NCBI GenBank assembly: GCA_026706385.1
Contig: JAPOYV010000076.1
Coordinates: 1-46,106 of the forward strand
Direction: 5' to 3'
Source of the DNA: Gammaproteobacteria bacterium
Lineage (GTDB): Bacteria > Pseudomonadota > Gammaproteobacteria > Pseudomonadales > Azotimanducaceae
DNA length: 46,106 nt
Part shown: piece by piece, positions 33,893 to 42,513 of the stretch
How the letters are laid out: each line of letters opens with the position of its first letter
How positions within the stretch are numbered: the stretch's first letter is position 1
Notes under the pieces: model-generated
Databases searched by the model: none
What the model was told of the DNA's origin: nothing
Seen by the model: the letters and a program-made list of their open reading frames with translations, nothing else
Position numbers and translations under genes: made by a program

Positions 33893-34141
33893 CTACGGTT
33901 GCTTGGTGATGGCCGCGCCGAGTTCGACGGTGCGCAATCGGTCGTCCAGCTTGGCCATGTCGGTGCGCAGTTCCGTACGCAGCTTGTTCATGTCGGCCCT
34001 GAGTTCGGTGCGGAGATTGCCGATTTCGCGACGGATCTCGGCGTGCTCTGCGCGGGACTCCGCCTGAAACGAACGCGAATCCGCCCAACTTGCGGCCGCG
34101 ACGCCGAGAAGCGTGGCACCGACACCGAGAATGGCGACCAT
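33893..34141 (-). CDS. Small membrane-anchored coiled-coil protein
   Basis: The 82-aa product has one N-terminal membrane helix (MVAILGVGATLLGVAAASWA). A charged heptad-like region follows: AEHAEIRREIGNLRTELRAD, then repeats of LRTELR-D-M-KL. The short internal duplication (LRTELRADMNK / LRTELRTDMAK) suggests an extended coiled coil facing one side of the membrane. It resembles many unassigned small proteobacterial proteins. ATG 34141 with a GAGCGAG upstream is chosen. Longer upstream codons look non-coding. It is convergent with the acyl-CoA dehydrogenase gene. Confidence 0.6.
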   Translation of the reverse strand: MVAILGVGATLLGVAAASWADSRSFQAESRAEHAEIRREIGNLRTELRADMNKLRTELRTDMAKLDDRLRTVELGAAITKQP

Positions 34142-34407
34142 CTCGCTCGATAGCCTGCGGAGCGAGTGATTCTCACCTGGCAACCTGTCTGAGTCCGCAG
34201 TCACGACCTGGCTCCATCGACGACCAATGTCAACTACGCTAGCCAGTGTCGGCCAGCTTGTCGTGAGGACATTGACCATGTGCATTGTAGGACACCGTGG
34301 GCTCGCCGTGTAGGTATTTCTCCGCATAAGCGTAGGAAAACGGCTCGTCAAGCGGTTCCCAACAATCGGCTAACATCCTGTGCACGGACCTGTTCCCGGA
34401 GGGATCG

Positions 34408-35697
34408 ATGAGCGGCGAACTTGACGGCTTGCGGGTGCATGGGGATTGCGACGTGGGATGGGACGCGATGACGCCCCCGAACGAGGTCGTCGACGAATAC
34501 GGCGTCCCCGCGCAAGGCCCGGGCTTCGGCGAACCCGATCCGCGGGTCCCGTCGCGCCGCGTCTACGACGACCCCGAGGTGGTTGCCCTGCGCGAACACC
34601 TGAAGGCCAACAACGGCATCCGCGGCCTTGAGATCTGTTCGCCCGACGAGGTGGAACGGGCGGCGCGGATCTACCGCCGGGATGGCTTCGTCGTGGTGCG
34701 CGACTTGCTGAATCCGGAGCAGTTGGGGCGCATCCGCCAAGGCTGCGCCGAAACCCTCGCCGAGATGCTCTCGCAGCCGGGCTACCCGGGCCGCAAGTAC
34801 GTCGCGGAGAGCGGTCGCCTGGCCCACCGCTACTGCTACGGCACGTCCTCGTCGTCCCGCCAGATGCTGCACCATCCGGCCTGGGTCCAGATGATCGACC
34901 TGCCGACCGCGACGCCGATCCTCGTCGAGATCTTCGCAACCGACGACTATCTGGTTTGGGGCGCCGGCGGCGACCTGTCGATTCCGGGCGCCATCGAATA
35001 CCAGCATCTGCATACCGACGGCGTCGATGGGCAGAGCCGGGAGGAGGGCGACCGGCGTTTGGCCTTCGCTCGCCGTCAGGGCCTCGACATCGAGGCGGGC
35101 AAGTCGTTCGAGGAACTCGACTTCCGAACCCAGCGGCTAGTTATGGATCGCTCGCCAGGTGGTGTGACGATCAACTTCGTGATGACGGACTTGACCTGGG
35201 AGAACGGCCCGATCCGGCAGATCCCGGGCACGCAGACCGCGACGCAGCCGCCGCCCGTGCCTGCGGAGGAGCCCGAATGGATGCGTCTGTCGACGCTCGT
35301 CGGAGCCCCGGCCGGCGCGGGCATCCTGCGCGATACGCGCTGCTGGCACGGCGCGACGCCGAACCTGTCCCGGGAGATTCGTGCGCTGCCCAGCGTCGAG
35401 TTCTCGGCGGGCTGGCGTCAGGGGCGTGGCTTCCAGAAGACCATGCCGCATGAGATCTGGGAGTCGCTGTCGCCGCACGGCCAGCGCCTCTGCCGCTTCG
35501 TCAAGCAGGCGCCTGGCGTGTGGCCGTACGGTGCCGGGGACATGCAGCCGTTGGCCAGCAAGCGCCGCGAGGGATACCGGAAGGGCGCGGGTACCAACGG
35601 AACCGTGAGGACGGTGTACACGGATCCACGCTCGGCCGGAACGGCTGTCCGCGTCTTCAACCAGGACGCTGCCGGCGCCGACCAGGGCGGTTATTGA
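34408..35697 (+). CDS. Phytanoyl-CoA dioxygenase (PhyH) family protein, large
   Basis: The 429-aa Fe(II)/2-oxoglutarate-type dioxygenase has YRRDGFVVVRDLLNPEQLGR, the usual PhyH N-terminal block. The facial triad His and Asp lie in YQHLHTDGVDG and the distal His in RDTRCWHGATPN, followed by Arg residues for 2-oxoglutarate. It is about 100 residues longer than common PhyH proteins, with N- and C-terminal extensions. ATG 34408 follows a strong CGGAGGGA. It is transcribed toward a GPH sugar transporter 35 bp downstream. The hydroxylation substrate is unknown. Confidence 0.87.
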   Translation: MSGELDGLRVHGDCDVGWDAMTPPNEVVDEYGVPAQGPGFGEPDPRVPSRRVYDDPEVVALREHLKANNGIRGLEICSPDEVERAARIYRRDGFVVVRDLLNPEQLGRIRQGCAETLAEMLSQPGYPGRKYVAESGRLAHRYCYGTSSSSRQMLHHPAWVQMIDLPTATPILVEIFATDDYLVWGAGGDLSIPGAIEYQHLHTDGVDGQSREEGDRRLAFARRQGLDIEAGKSFEELDFRTQRLVMDRSPGGVTINFVMTDLTWENGPIRQIPGTQTATQPPPVPAEEPEWMRLSTLVGAPAGAGILRDTRCWHGATPNLSREIRALPSVEFSAGWRQGRGFQKTMPHEIWESLSPHGQRLCRFVKQAPGVWPYGAGDMQPLASKRREGYRKGAGTNGTVRTVYTDPRSAGTAVRVFNQDAAGADQGGY

Positions 35698-35732
35698 GCG
35701 CATCCGAGCGCAAGCGGAGCCAAACCCAGAGC

Positions 35733-37064
35733 ATGACGGGCGTGACTGCGAATACCCGGTTCGCCTACGCCGTGGGCGACCTCGGCATCAATCTCTACTT
35801 CATGTCCGCGATGACGTTCCTGCTCATCTTCTACACGGACGTCTTCGGACTTTCGGCACAAGTGGCGGCGTGGGTATTCCTCGTCGCGCGGGTGATCGAT
35901 GCCGTGACCGATCCGCTGATGGGCTACCTGGCCGATCGGACGCGCAGCCGGTGGGGCAAGTTGCGCCCGTACCTGCTGTTCGGGCCGGTGCCGCTGGCGC
36001 TGATCTCCCTGGCGACGTTCACCGTCCCCGATTTCGGCGACGCCGGCAAGATCGCTTGGGCGTACGTCACCTACATCCTCTTCGGCATCGTCTACACGGT
36101 GGTCACCATTCCCTACGCGGCGATGACCGCCGTGCTCACCGACAACCACCACGAGCGCACGAAGCTCTCGACCTTGCGCATGGCGTGTGCGTTCGCCGGT
36201 GGCTGGGGTGTCTCGGTCGGCATGATGCCGCTGGTTGGCGTGCTTGGCGGCGGGGCCGGGGGCTGGATGTGGACGATGGCCCTTTTCGGTGTCGCCGCGA
36301 CGGCGCTGCTCTGGTGGACGTTCGCCGGCACCCGGGAGCGGACCGTGGCGACGCCTGCCCAGCCGATCTCTCTGGCCGAGGCGGGCCGTGTGCTCGTGAC
36401 CAATCCGCCGCTGGCCGTCGTCATCCTGGTGTTCGTCCTCGGCATGCTGGCGTTCACCTTCCGCCAAGCTTCGGCACCGTTCTATTTCAAGTACAACGTC
36501 GGCCGCGAGGAATTGGTCTCACTCTATTTCAGCGTCACGCTCGGTGTGATGTTCCTCGGCCTGGTGGCGATCCCCGCGTTGTCCGCGCGGCTCGGGAAGG
36601 CGGGGGCGATCCGCGTCGGCGCCGTCGTCGCGATGCTCGGCGGCGTCGGCTTCTACCTGACGCCGGCGGACAACGTGGTGATGGTATTCGTCTGGGGTGC
36701 GCTGCTGTCACTGGGCGGAGCGCCGGTGGCGGTGCTCGGCTGGGCGATGATCCCGGACACGGTGGAGTATGCGCAGTGGCGGACGGGCGCCCGCGCCGAT
36801 GGTGTGATCTTCTCTACCGCGAGCTTCTTCCAGAAGATGGGCAAGGCGCTGGGCGGCTGGGCGGTAGCCGCGCTACTCGCGTGGTTCGGTTACGTCGCCA
36901 ACCAGCCGCAGACGGCCGAGTCGCTGCACGGCATCCTCGTACTGATGTCGATCTGCCCGCTCTTGGTCAACGTCGTCTTGCTGGGCGCGACGTTCCTCTA
37001 CCGCCTCGACGGCAAGACCCACGAGGGAATCGTCGCCGAGTTGCGCGAGCGCGCCGGAGCTTAG
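35733..37064 (+). CDS. GPH-family (MelB-like) sugar:cation symporter
   Basis: The 443-aa membrane protein has the glycoside-pentoside-hexuronide signature DPLMGYLADRTRSRWGKLRP after helix 2. It also has VTIPYAAMTAVLTDNHHERT in the helix 4 region and a late MIPDTVEYAQWRTGARADG motif, conserved in the family. Eleven to twelve hydrophobic helices are evident. ATG 35733 begins MTGVTANTRFAYAVGDLG, the standard N-terminus. It probably imports a glycoside or uronide with Na+ or H+. Co-transcription with the upstream PhyH gene is likely. Confidence 0.9.
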   Translation: MTGVTANTRFAYAVGDLGINLYFMSAMTFLLIFYTDVFGLSAQVAAWVFLVARVIDAVTDPLMGYLADRTRSRWGKLRPYLLFGPVPLALISLATFTVPDFGDAGKIAWAYVTYILFGIVYTVVTIPYAAMTAVLTDNHHERTKLSTLRMACAFAGGWGVSVGMMPLVGVLGGGAGGWMWTMALFGVAATALLWWTFAGTRERTVATPAQPISLAEAGRVLVTNPPLAVVILVFVLGMLAFTFRQASAPFYFKYNVGREELVSLYFSVTLGVMFLGLVAIPALSARLGKAGAIRVGAVVAMLGGVGFYLTPADNVVMVFVWGALLSLGGAPVAVLGWAMIPDTVEYAQWRTGARADGVIFSTASFFQKMGKALGGWAVAALLAWFGYVANQPQTAESLHGILVLMSICPLLVNVVLLGATFLYRLDGKTHEGIVAELRERAGA

Positions 37065-37077
37065 ACACGCGCCCGGC

Positions 37078-38061
37078 TCAGGCCGTGGCGATCGCGAACA
37101 CGGCGGGCATGCCCTCGCCGCACAGCGACCAGACGGCATCGTTGCTGACGCGCCAGACCTCCCCCGTGTCCGTGCCGACCAATACGCCGCCCGCGTTCTC
37201 GGGATCCACGGTCAAGCCGTGGAAGTTGGCCGCGCTCGGCGAGTGGGCGGCGTCGCACAACGAGCGCCACGACTCGCCGCCGTTCTCGGAACGGAACAGC
37301 ATCGCCTCGGCGCCGTTCTCTTGGCCGTAATGCGAGAAGGCCGTCGGCGCGCTCGCCACCGTCAGGCCGTGCGGTGCCCGGTGGTCGATGCACATCGGTC
37401 GCGAATAGCGTGGCGTGATGCCGCGCCACGCGTAGGTCCAGGACTCGCCGGCGTCCTCGGATCGGAATACGCCGGCATTGCCTTCGACCATCTCGGCGAC
37501 GCCGTCGAGGCGGCCGTAACCGGTTGACGCGTACAAGGTATCGGGAGAGGCGGGATGGGCGAACATCATGTGCAGGTCCGGGTTGTCGCCGGGTAGGACG
37601 ACGGACCAGGTCTCGCCAGCGTCGTCCGAGGTCGCAATGCCGCCCACCTCGACGCCGACGCGAAGCCGGTCACCGTCGACGACCAGGGCGCGTGCGCGGC
37701 CGTCCACCGGCGGGTTGAGCGGTACGCACCAGCCGCCGTCGGCGGCGAGCCGCGCCAGCGACTCAAGCTCTGTCCAGGTCGTGCCCTCGTCGTCGCTTCG
37801 GTACAGCCCCGTCGGCGCGGTGCCCGCGTAGAGCAAGCCGGCGCCGTCGTCTCGGATTTGCCAGATCTCCTTGCCCTCCAGGCCGGACGGCGTCCAACTG
37901 CGACCTCCGTCGTCCGATGCAAACAGTCCGTCGCCTGTGCCGGCGAACAGACGCGAATCGACCCTGGCCATCTCCCGGACGCCGCGACTCTCCAACACCT
38001 GGTCCACACCGTCATCGGTGACCGTAAACACACCCCGGGTCGTTCCTGCACAGATCCTCAT
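37078..38061 (-). CDS. Asp-box (BNR) beta-propeller protein
   Basis: The 327-aa product contains five Asp-box repeats: FASDDGGRSW, YRSDDEGTTW, ATSDDAGETW, FRSEDAGESW and FRSENGGESW. They mark successive propeller blades, as in sialidase-like and photosystem-assembly-like repeat proteins. No sialidase catalytic Arg triad or FRIP motif is seen, and there is no signal peptide, so it is likely a cytosolic propeller of unknown function. ATG 38061 has a GGAGG 7 bp upstream. It follows the CoA-binding protein gene by 16 bp in the same direction. Confidence 0.82.
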   Translation of the reverse strand: MRICAGTTRGVFTVTDDGVDQVLESRGVREMARVDSRLFAGTGDGLFASDDGGRSWTPSGLEGKEIWQIRDDGAGLLYAGTAPTGLYRSDDEGTTWTELESLARLAADGGWCVPLNPPVDGRARALVVDGDRLRVGVEVGGIATSDDAGETWSVVLPGDNPDLHMMFAHPASPDTLYASTGYGRLDGVAEMVEGNAGVFRSEDAGESWTYAWRGITPRYSRPMCIDHRAPHGLTVASAPTAFSHYGQENGAEAMLFRSENGGESWRSLCDAAHSPSAANFHGLTVDPENAGGVLVGTDTGEVWRVSNDAVWSLCGEGMPAVFAIATA

Positions 38062-38077
38062 GGCATTTCCTCCACTA

Positions 38078-38557
38078 CTAGTAGACCTCACGGCGGGCCG
38101 AAACCACATCCGTGTTGAACCCCAGCACGTGCATCCGCCCGATGTAGCGCGCGTGCTCGATCTTGAAGCAGCGATCCATCACCACGTCGAGGCCGCCGTT
38201 CACCGCGATGTCCGCGCCCTCGAAGCTAATGACGCCGAACTGCAGCCAGAGCGCCTTGGCACCGACCGCGACCGCCTCCTCGGCAATACCGGGCACGGCG
38301 GCGGGCGCTCGGAACACGTCGACCACGTCGACGGGCTCCGGGACAGCCGAGAGGCTCGGGTACGACTTGTTGCCAAGCACTTCCTCTTCGCGCGGATTCA
38401 CGGGGATCACCTTGTAGCCGTGCCGGGCGGCGTAGAAACCGACGAAGTTGCTGGCGCGTAGGTGGTTGGACGACAGGCCGACGATGGCGACGGTGCGCGA
38501 GCTGTGCAGCAGGCGCTGGATGATCTCGGGGTCCTGGTACTGCGTCGTGTCCGTCAC
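38078..38557 (-). CDS. CoA-binding (YccU-type) protein
   Basis: The 159-aa Rossmann-fold protein has RTVAIVGLSSNHLRASNFVG (nucleotide-binding turn), GYKVIPVNPREEEVLG and YPSLSAVPEPVDVVDVF. WLQFGVISFEGADIA and the terminal VVMDRCFKIEHARY are all typical of the CoA_binding_2/YccU family. Exact function is unknown; CoA or NAD(P) binding is expected. The start is GTG 38557, overlapping the stop of the upstream sulfhydrylase gene (GTGA). The pairing with an O-acetylhomoserine sulfhydrylase suggests a link to sulfur metabolism. Confidence 0.88.
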   Translation of the reverse strand: MTDTTQYQDPEIIQRLLHSSRTVAIVGLSSNHLRASNFVGFYAARHGYKVIPVNPREEEVLGNKSYPSLSAVPEPVDVVDVFRAPAAVPGIAEEAVAVGAKALWLQFGVISFEGADIAVNGGLDVVMDRCFKIEHARYIGRMHVLGFNTDVVSARREVY

Positions 38558-39858
38558 TGTTGCGTCCCTATGCGCGCGAACCCTTGTTCGAGGTCCCAGA
38601 TCAGGTCGTCGGCGTCCTCGATGCCGATCGACAGGCGGATGGTTCCCGGACCGATGCCGGCGGCGGCCAACTCCTCGTCGTTGAGTTGCCGATGCGTCGT
38701 ACTCGCCGGGTGGATGATCAGGCTCTTGGCGTCGCCGACGTTGGCGAGGTGAGAGAAGAGCCTGGTGCCGCGGATGAAATCTTGCCCGGCCTCGCGACCA
38801 CCTTCGAGGTCGAAACAGAAGACCGCGCCCGCGCCTTTTGGCAGGTACTTGGCCACGAGGGCGCAGTACTTCGGATTCATGGCCGGGTGCCGCACGGCGG
38901 AGACGTCGTCGCGTTCCCCGAGCCACTTGGCGACCGCGAGAGCGTTGCCGACGTGCCGGTCCATGCGCAAGGGCAGGGTCTCGAGCCCTTGCAGGAAGAG
39001 AAACGCATTGAACGGACTCATCGCGCCGCCGAGATCGCGCAGGGTCTCGGCGCGCAGTTTCATCAGGTAGCCGTAGCCGCCGAACGTCTCGTGGAACTCG
39101 AGCTCGTGGTAGGCCGGCGACGGGTCGGCAACGATGGGGAAGTTGCCGTTCGACCAGTCGAATTCGCCGGAATCCACGACGGCACCCCCGATGCTCGTGC
39201 CGTGGCCGCCGAGGAACTTGGTGACCGAGTAGACGACGATGTCCGCACCCCACTCGATGGGCCGGCACAGGTACGGCGTCGCGAACGTGTTGTCCACCAT
39301 GAGCGGGATGCCGGCGTCTTTGGCGATGACCGCGACCGCCTCGATGTCGAGTATGTTGCCGGCCGGGTTGCCGATGGTCTCGGCGTAGAGGATCTTGGTC
39401 TGGTCGGTGAGCGCTTTGCGCCACGCGGAGAGATCGTCCGGGTCGACGAAGGTCAGGTCGACGGCGAGCTTGCGCGAGAGGTGCTTGAGCTGGGTGACCG
39501 TGCCGCCGTAGAGGGCGGAGGATGCAACCATGTGGTCGCCCGGGGTCAACAGCGTGAAGAGCGCCGCCGACTGCGCAGCCATGCCGCTCGCGAAGGCGAC
39601 GGCGCCGATGCCGCCATCGAGGTTGGAGAGGCGCTCCTCCAACGACGCGACGGTTGGATTCATGATGCGCGAGTACGTGTTGCCGTACTCCTGCAGGTTG
39701 AAGTACGCCGCGGCGGATTCCGGATCCTCGAAGACGTAGCTCGAGGTCTGGTAGATCGGTATGGCGCGTGCACCCGTGGACGGCTCCGGACGCGCCCCAG
39801 CGTGGATTGCGCGGGTGTGGAAACCGAAGGTGTGGTCGGGCTTGAATTCGTCGTTCAT
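38554..39858 (-). CDS. O-acetylhomoserine sulfhydrylase-like PLP enzyme
   Basis: The 434-aa member of the Cys/Met-metabolism PLP family begins GFHTRAIHAGARPEPSTGAR. It has YQTSSYVFEDPESAAA, YSRIMNPTVASLEERL, MVDNTFATPYLCRP and the PLP lysine in YSVTKFLGGHGTSIGG. The length and ETFGGYGYLMKLRAETLRD support O-acetylhomoserine aminocarboxypropyltransferase (MetY-like), forming homocysteine or methionine precursors, rather than cystathionine gamma-synthase. ATG 39858 is used. It is coupled to the YccU-type gene and is 6 bp after the epimerase stop. Confidence 0.92.
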   Translation of the reverse strand: MNDEFKPDHTFGFHTRAIHAGARPEPSTGARAIPIYQTSSYVFEDPESAAAYFNLQEYGNTYSRIMNPTVASLEERLSNLDGGIGAVAFASGMAAQSAALFTLLTPGDHMVASSALYGGTVTQLKHLSRKLAVDLTFVDPDDLSAWRKALTDQTKILYAETIGNPAGNILDIEAVAVIAKDAGIPLMVDNTFATPYLCRPIEWGADIVVYSVTKFLGGHGTSIGGAVVDSGEFDWSNGNFPIVADPSPAYHELEFHETFGGYGYLMKLRAETLRDLGGAMSPFNAFLFLQGLETLPLRMDRHVGNALAVAKWLGERDDVSAVRHPAMNPKYCALVAKYLPKGAGAVFCFDLEGGREAGQDFIRGTRLFSHLANVGDAKSLIIHPASTTHRQLNDEELAAAGIGPGTIRLSIGIEDADDLIWDLEQGFARIGTQQ

Positions 39859-39864
39859 CGTACT

Positions 39865-40611
39865 TCAGTCAATGAATGGCTGGCCCTCGGGCCAGACGTC
39901 CCGCGGCAGAAACCCCAGTACTTCCGTGGTCCGCCCCAGGTCGATCCTCGCCTTGCGGGCGGGCTTGCTGGTCGCGAACAGGACTTCGAAGCGCGAGGGC
40001 TCGAGATCGGTGTCGACGCAGGCGGTGAAGAACCGGCCGGCGTCCGTGTGGCTCAAGTAGACGTCGGTGCCGACCGGGCTGGCCAGCAATTCCTCGGCGT
40101 GCGGTTTCGAACGTGGCAGCCAGCCGAGGCGCGCGGCGATCACCGAGATGCCGTAGACCCGGGCATACATCTCGCCGATGTCCTCGGCCCAGAGCTTCGT
40201 CAGGGCGTAGTGGTTGACCACGCGCGGCCCGTCCTCGAGGGTGACGGGTCGGTTCCAGCGATGTCCGGTGACCACCTGTACGGAACTCGTCAGTACCAGG
40301 CGCGGAACGTTAGCGCGACGTGCCGCGTCGCAGACGTGGTACAGGCCGCGGACGTTCGGCTCGATCAGTTCATCGATGAAGTCGGCCTCGTCCGGGGTCG
40401 CGGCCAGGTGGATGATGGCATCCTGCCCCTCGGCGGCGCCCTGGACGGTTTCGCGGTCCATCAGGTCGGCCACGAGCGCGGTCTCGACGCCGGGCGTGGG
40501 TCGCCGGTCGAAGCCGGTCACCCTGTGGCCGGCGTGGGTAAGTGCGGCGCACACTGCGTTACCAACACCACCCGCGGACCCGGTCACCAGGACCGACTTG
40601 GCAACGGCCAT
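39865..40611 (-). CDS. NAD-dependent epimerase/dehydratase (extended SDR)
   Basis: The 248-aa product has VTGSAGGVGNAV (GxxGxxG cofactor loop), DLMDRETVQ, IHLAATPDEADF, LTSSVQVVTGH and the catalytic YALTKLWAED (YxxxK). It is short for an epimerase and lacks a long C-terminal substrate domain, similar to uronate dehydrogenase-type proteins. Start ATG 40611 follows GGAGG. It is divergent from the Gfo/Idh gene, with 64 bp between starts. It may convert a sugar or sugar acid. The substrate is unknown. Confidence 0.85.
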   Translation of the reverse strand: MAVAKSVLVTGSAGGVGNAVCAALTHAGHRVTGFDRRPTPGVETALVADLMDRETVQGAAEGQDAIIHLAATPDEADFIDELIEPNVRGLYHVCDAARRANVPRLVLTSSVQVVTGHRWNRPVTLEDGPRVVNHYALTKLWAEDIGEMYARVYGISVIAARLGWLPRSKPHAEELLASPVGTDVYLSHTDAGRFFTACVDTDLEPSRFEVLFATSKPARKARIDLGRTTEVLGFLPRDVWPEGQPFID

Positions 40612-40675
40612 TGCGTTCCTCCATTGGATTGCGTCCATACTAAGTGATCCGTCAATGTCCCGCATAAGGAGAGTC

Positions 40676-41656
40676 ATGCTGCGCGCTGCCGCGATGAGCC
40701 GATGGCACGTCCACGCCGACCAGTACGTCCGCGAAATCCGCGAGCACCCCGACGCCGACATCAGCGTCGTCTGGGACGAGGACGCGGAACGCGGCGCTGC
40801 GTGGGCGGCGGAGCTCGGGGTGCCGTTCGAACCCGACCTGCACCGGGTGCTGCAGCGCGACGACGTGGACGCCATCAGCGTGACGACGCCGACGAGCATG
40901 CATCCCGAGGTGATGGTCGCAGCGGCTAACGCGGGCAAGCACATCTTCACCGAGAAGGTGCTGGCGACCGGCATGGCAGACGCGCGCCGGATCGCCCGCG
41001 CCGTCGAAAAAGCCGGCGTTCAGTTCTGCATCTCGTTTCCGCGCCGGACGATCCCGGCGGCGCTGTATGCCAAGCAGGCCGCTGAGCAGGGCTTGTTCGG
41101 CGACATCACGGCGGTGCGCATCCGCATCGCTCACGACGGTGCGGTCCGGGACTGGCTGCCAGCACACTTCTACGATCCGGCGACCACCGGCGGCGGCGCG
41201 ATGATGGACCTGGGCGCGCACGGCATGTACCTCTGCCGCTGGCTGCTCGGCAAGCCGGCGCGGATCGTGTCGGTATTCAACACCGTGACCGGTCGCGCCG
41301 TGGACGACAACACGGTGTCGGTCATCGAGTTCGCGAGTGGTGCCATCGCCGTCAACGAGACGTCTTTCACAAGCTTCGGCGGTGCCTATACATTGGAGAT
41401 CGACGGGACCGAGGGCGGCTACCGCATGCTCTCGCCAGGCGATGTGCAGGTGCGCTCCAAGCACCTCTACGGCACAAAGTGGCAGGAGCCGGCTACTCTT
41501 CCGGCGGCGCACGCCAAACCGGTCGATCAATGGATCGCGGGCTGCGTCTCGGGTGCGCCGATCGAGTTCACGATCGAGGACGCGGTGGACCTGACCGAAC
41601 TCATGGCGGCGGCGTACCAGGCCGCCGAGTCCGGGAAAAGCGTCGCGTTCTCGTGA
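40676..41656 (+). CDS. Gfo/Idh/MocA-like oxidoreductase, atypical cofactor motif
   Basis: The 326-aa product has the Gfo/Idh/MocA layout: DVDAISVTTPTSMHPEVMV, AGKHIFTEKVLAT (in place of CEKP), a C-terminal domain with GGGAMMDLGAHGMYLCRWLL and INETSF-like strands. The N-terminal GxGxxG loop is replaced by RAAAMSRWHVHA, so NAD(P) binding may be altered. Start ATG 40676 has AAGGAG 5 bp upstream; an ATG further upstream at 40655 is less well supported. Its stop overlaps the GTG of the next gene, so the cassette 40676-43517 is coupled. Confidence 0.85.
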   Translation: MLRAAAMSRWHVHADQYVREIREHPDADISVVWDEDAERGAAWAAELGVPFEPDLHRVLQRDDVDAISVTTPTSMHPEVMVAAANAGKHIFTEKVLATGMADARRIARAVEKAGVQFCISFPRRTIPAALYAKQAAEQGLFGDITAVRIRIAHDGAVRDWLPAHFYDPATTGGGAMMDLGAHGMYLCRWLLGKPARIVSVFNTVTGRAVDDNTVSVIEFASGAIAVNETSFTSFGGAYTLEIDGTEGGYRMLSPGDVQVRSKHLYGTKWQEPATLPAAHAKPVDQWIAGCVSGAPIEFTIEDAVDLTELMAAAYQAAESGKSVAFS

Positions 41657-42513
41657 CGGCCACAATCCAGCGCTTCCCACCGGACGAGGCCAAGTGCGCC
41701 GCGCAGGCCGTTGTCGAAGACGGTTGCGTGATTCTCGAGGGCGCCATCCCGGTGGCGCCGCTTGCGGCGTTGCGGCGGCGGATGGATCGCGACACCGTGG
41801 ATCTGTTGCGTTTCTGCGCGACCATCGGCGGCAATCCACGCGAGCGCGGCCACCTGCAGCAGGGCCCGCCGCCGTTCGCCGACTACGTGTTTGGCGACGT
41901 GGCGATGAACCGTTACGTGAACGCCCTCGCGCAGGCGCTCTTCGGCGGCCGTCCGCAACTCACGTTCTACAACGGCAACACGAACTGTCCTGGCAGCGTC
42001 CGTCAGCGTCTGCACATGGACGGTCGTCATAGCACCGCTCCCGGCGAACCGGCGGCGCCGACGTCCGCGGTGGTGGTCAACATCCCGCCCGGCGGCATGG
42101 ACGGCGGCAATGGTGCCATCGAGCTTTGGCCCGGTAGCCATCGGGTCACGGTCCATGGCGAGCAGCAGGGCGTCCCTCCGGACATGGAAGCCCAGCGTCG
42201 CGGTACTCGGGCCCCCGAGAATCCACGTGCCGTACCGGGCGATGTCCTGATCCGCGACGTTCGGCTTTGGCATCGCGGCGTTCCGAACAACGCCACGCGG
42301 CCGCGGCACATGATCGCGCTCATTCTCTCGGCGCCGCGGGATGACGAGAGATCGGGTCGAACGCTCCGTTTCGGCCGCGGCTGCGAAGGCGCACTCGAGG
42401 GGCGCGGCGTGGACACCAACGCGGCCTACGTGGACGAACCGGTGGACTACCTGTTCGGACCGACCAAGCGCATCTACCGACACAGGCTCAATGCGAAGGG
42501 AAGAGCGGCATGA
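41653..42513 (+). CDS. Phytanoyl-CoA dioxygenase (PhyH) family protein
   Basis: The product of about 286 aa has the PhyH double-stranded beta-helix features. VVEDGCVILEGAIPVAPLAA is the N-terminal block and QRLHMDGRHSTA holds the His-x-Asp iron ligands. NGAIELWPGSHRV, then PGDVLIRDVRLWHRGVPN, holds the distal His. The start is GTG 41653, overlapping the upstream stop (GTGA). No ATG precedes it in a sensible place. It is the second PhyH enzyme in the window, much shorter than that at 34408 and not obviously its duplicate. The hydroxylated substrate may be the oxidoreductase's product. Confidence 0.86.
   Translation: MTATIQRFPPDEAKCAAQAVVEDGCVILEGAIPVAPLAALRRRMDRDTVDLLRFCATIGGNPRERGHLQQGPPPFADYVFGDVAMNRYVNALAQALFGGRPQLTFYNGNTNCPGSVRQRLHMDGRHSTAPGEPAAPTSAVVVNIPPGGMDGGNGAIELWPGSHRVTVHGEQQGVPPDMEAQRRGTRAPENPRAVPGDVLIRDVRLWHRGVPNNATRPRHMIALILSAPRDDERSGRTLRFGRGCEGALEGRGVDTNAAYVDEPVDYLFGPTKRIYRHRLNAKGRAA

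Noticed and set aside
38560-40647. A 695-codon plus-strand open frame
   Set aside because: It is opposite the sulfhydrylase and epimerase genes, both with full catalytic motifs. Its composition is typical of a shadow frame.
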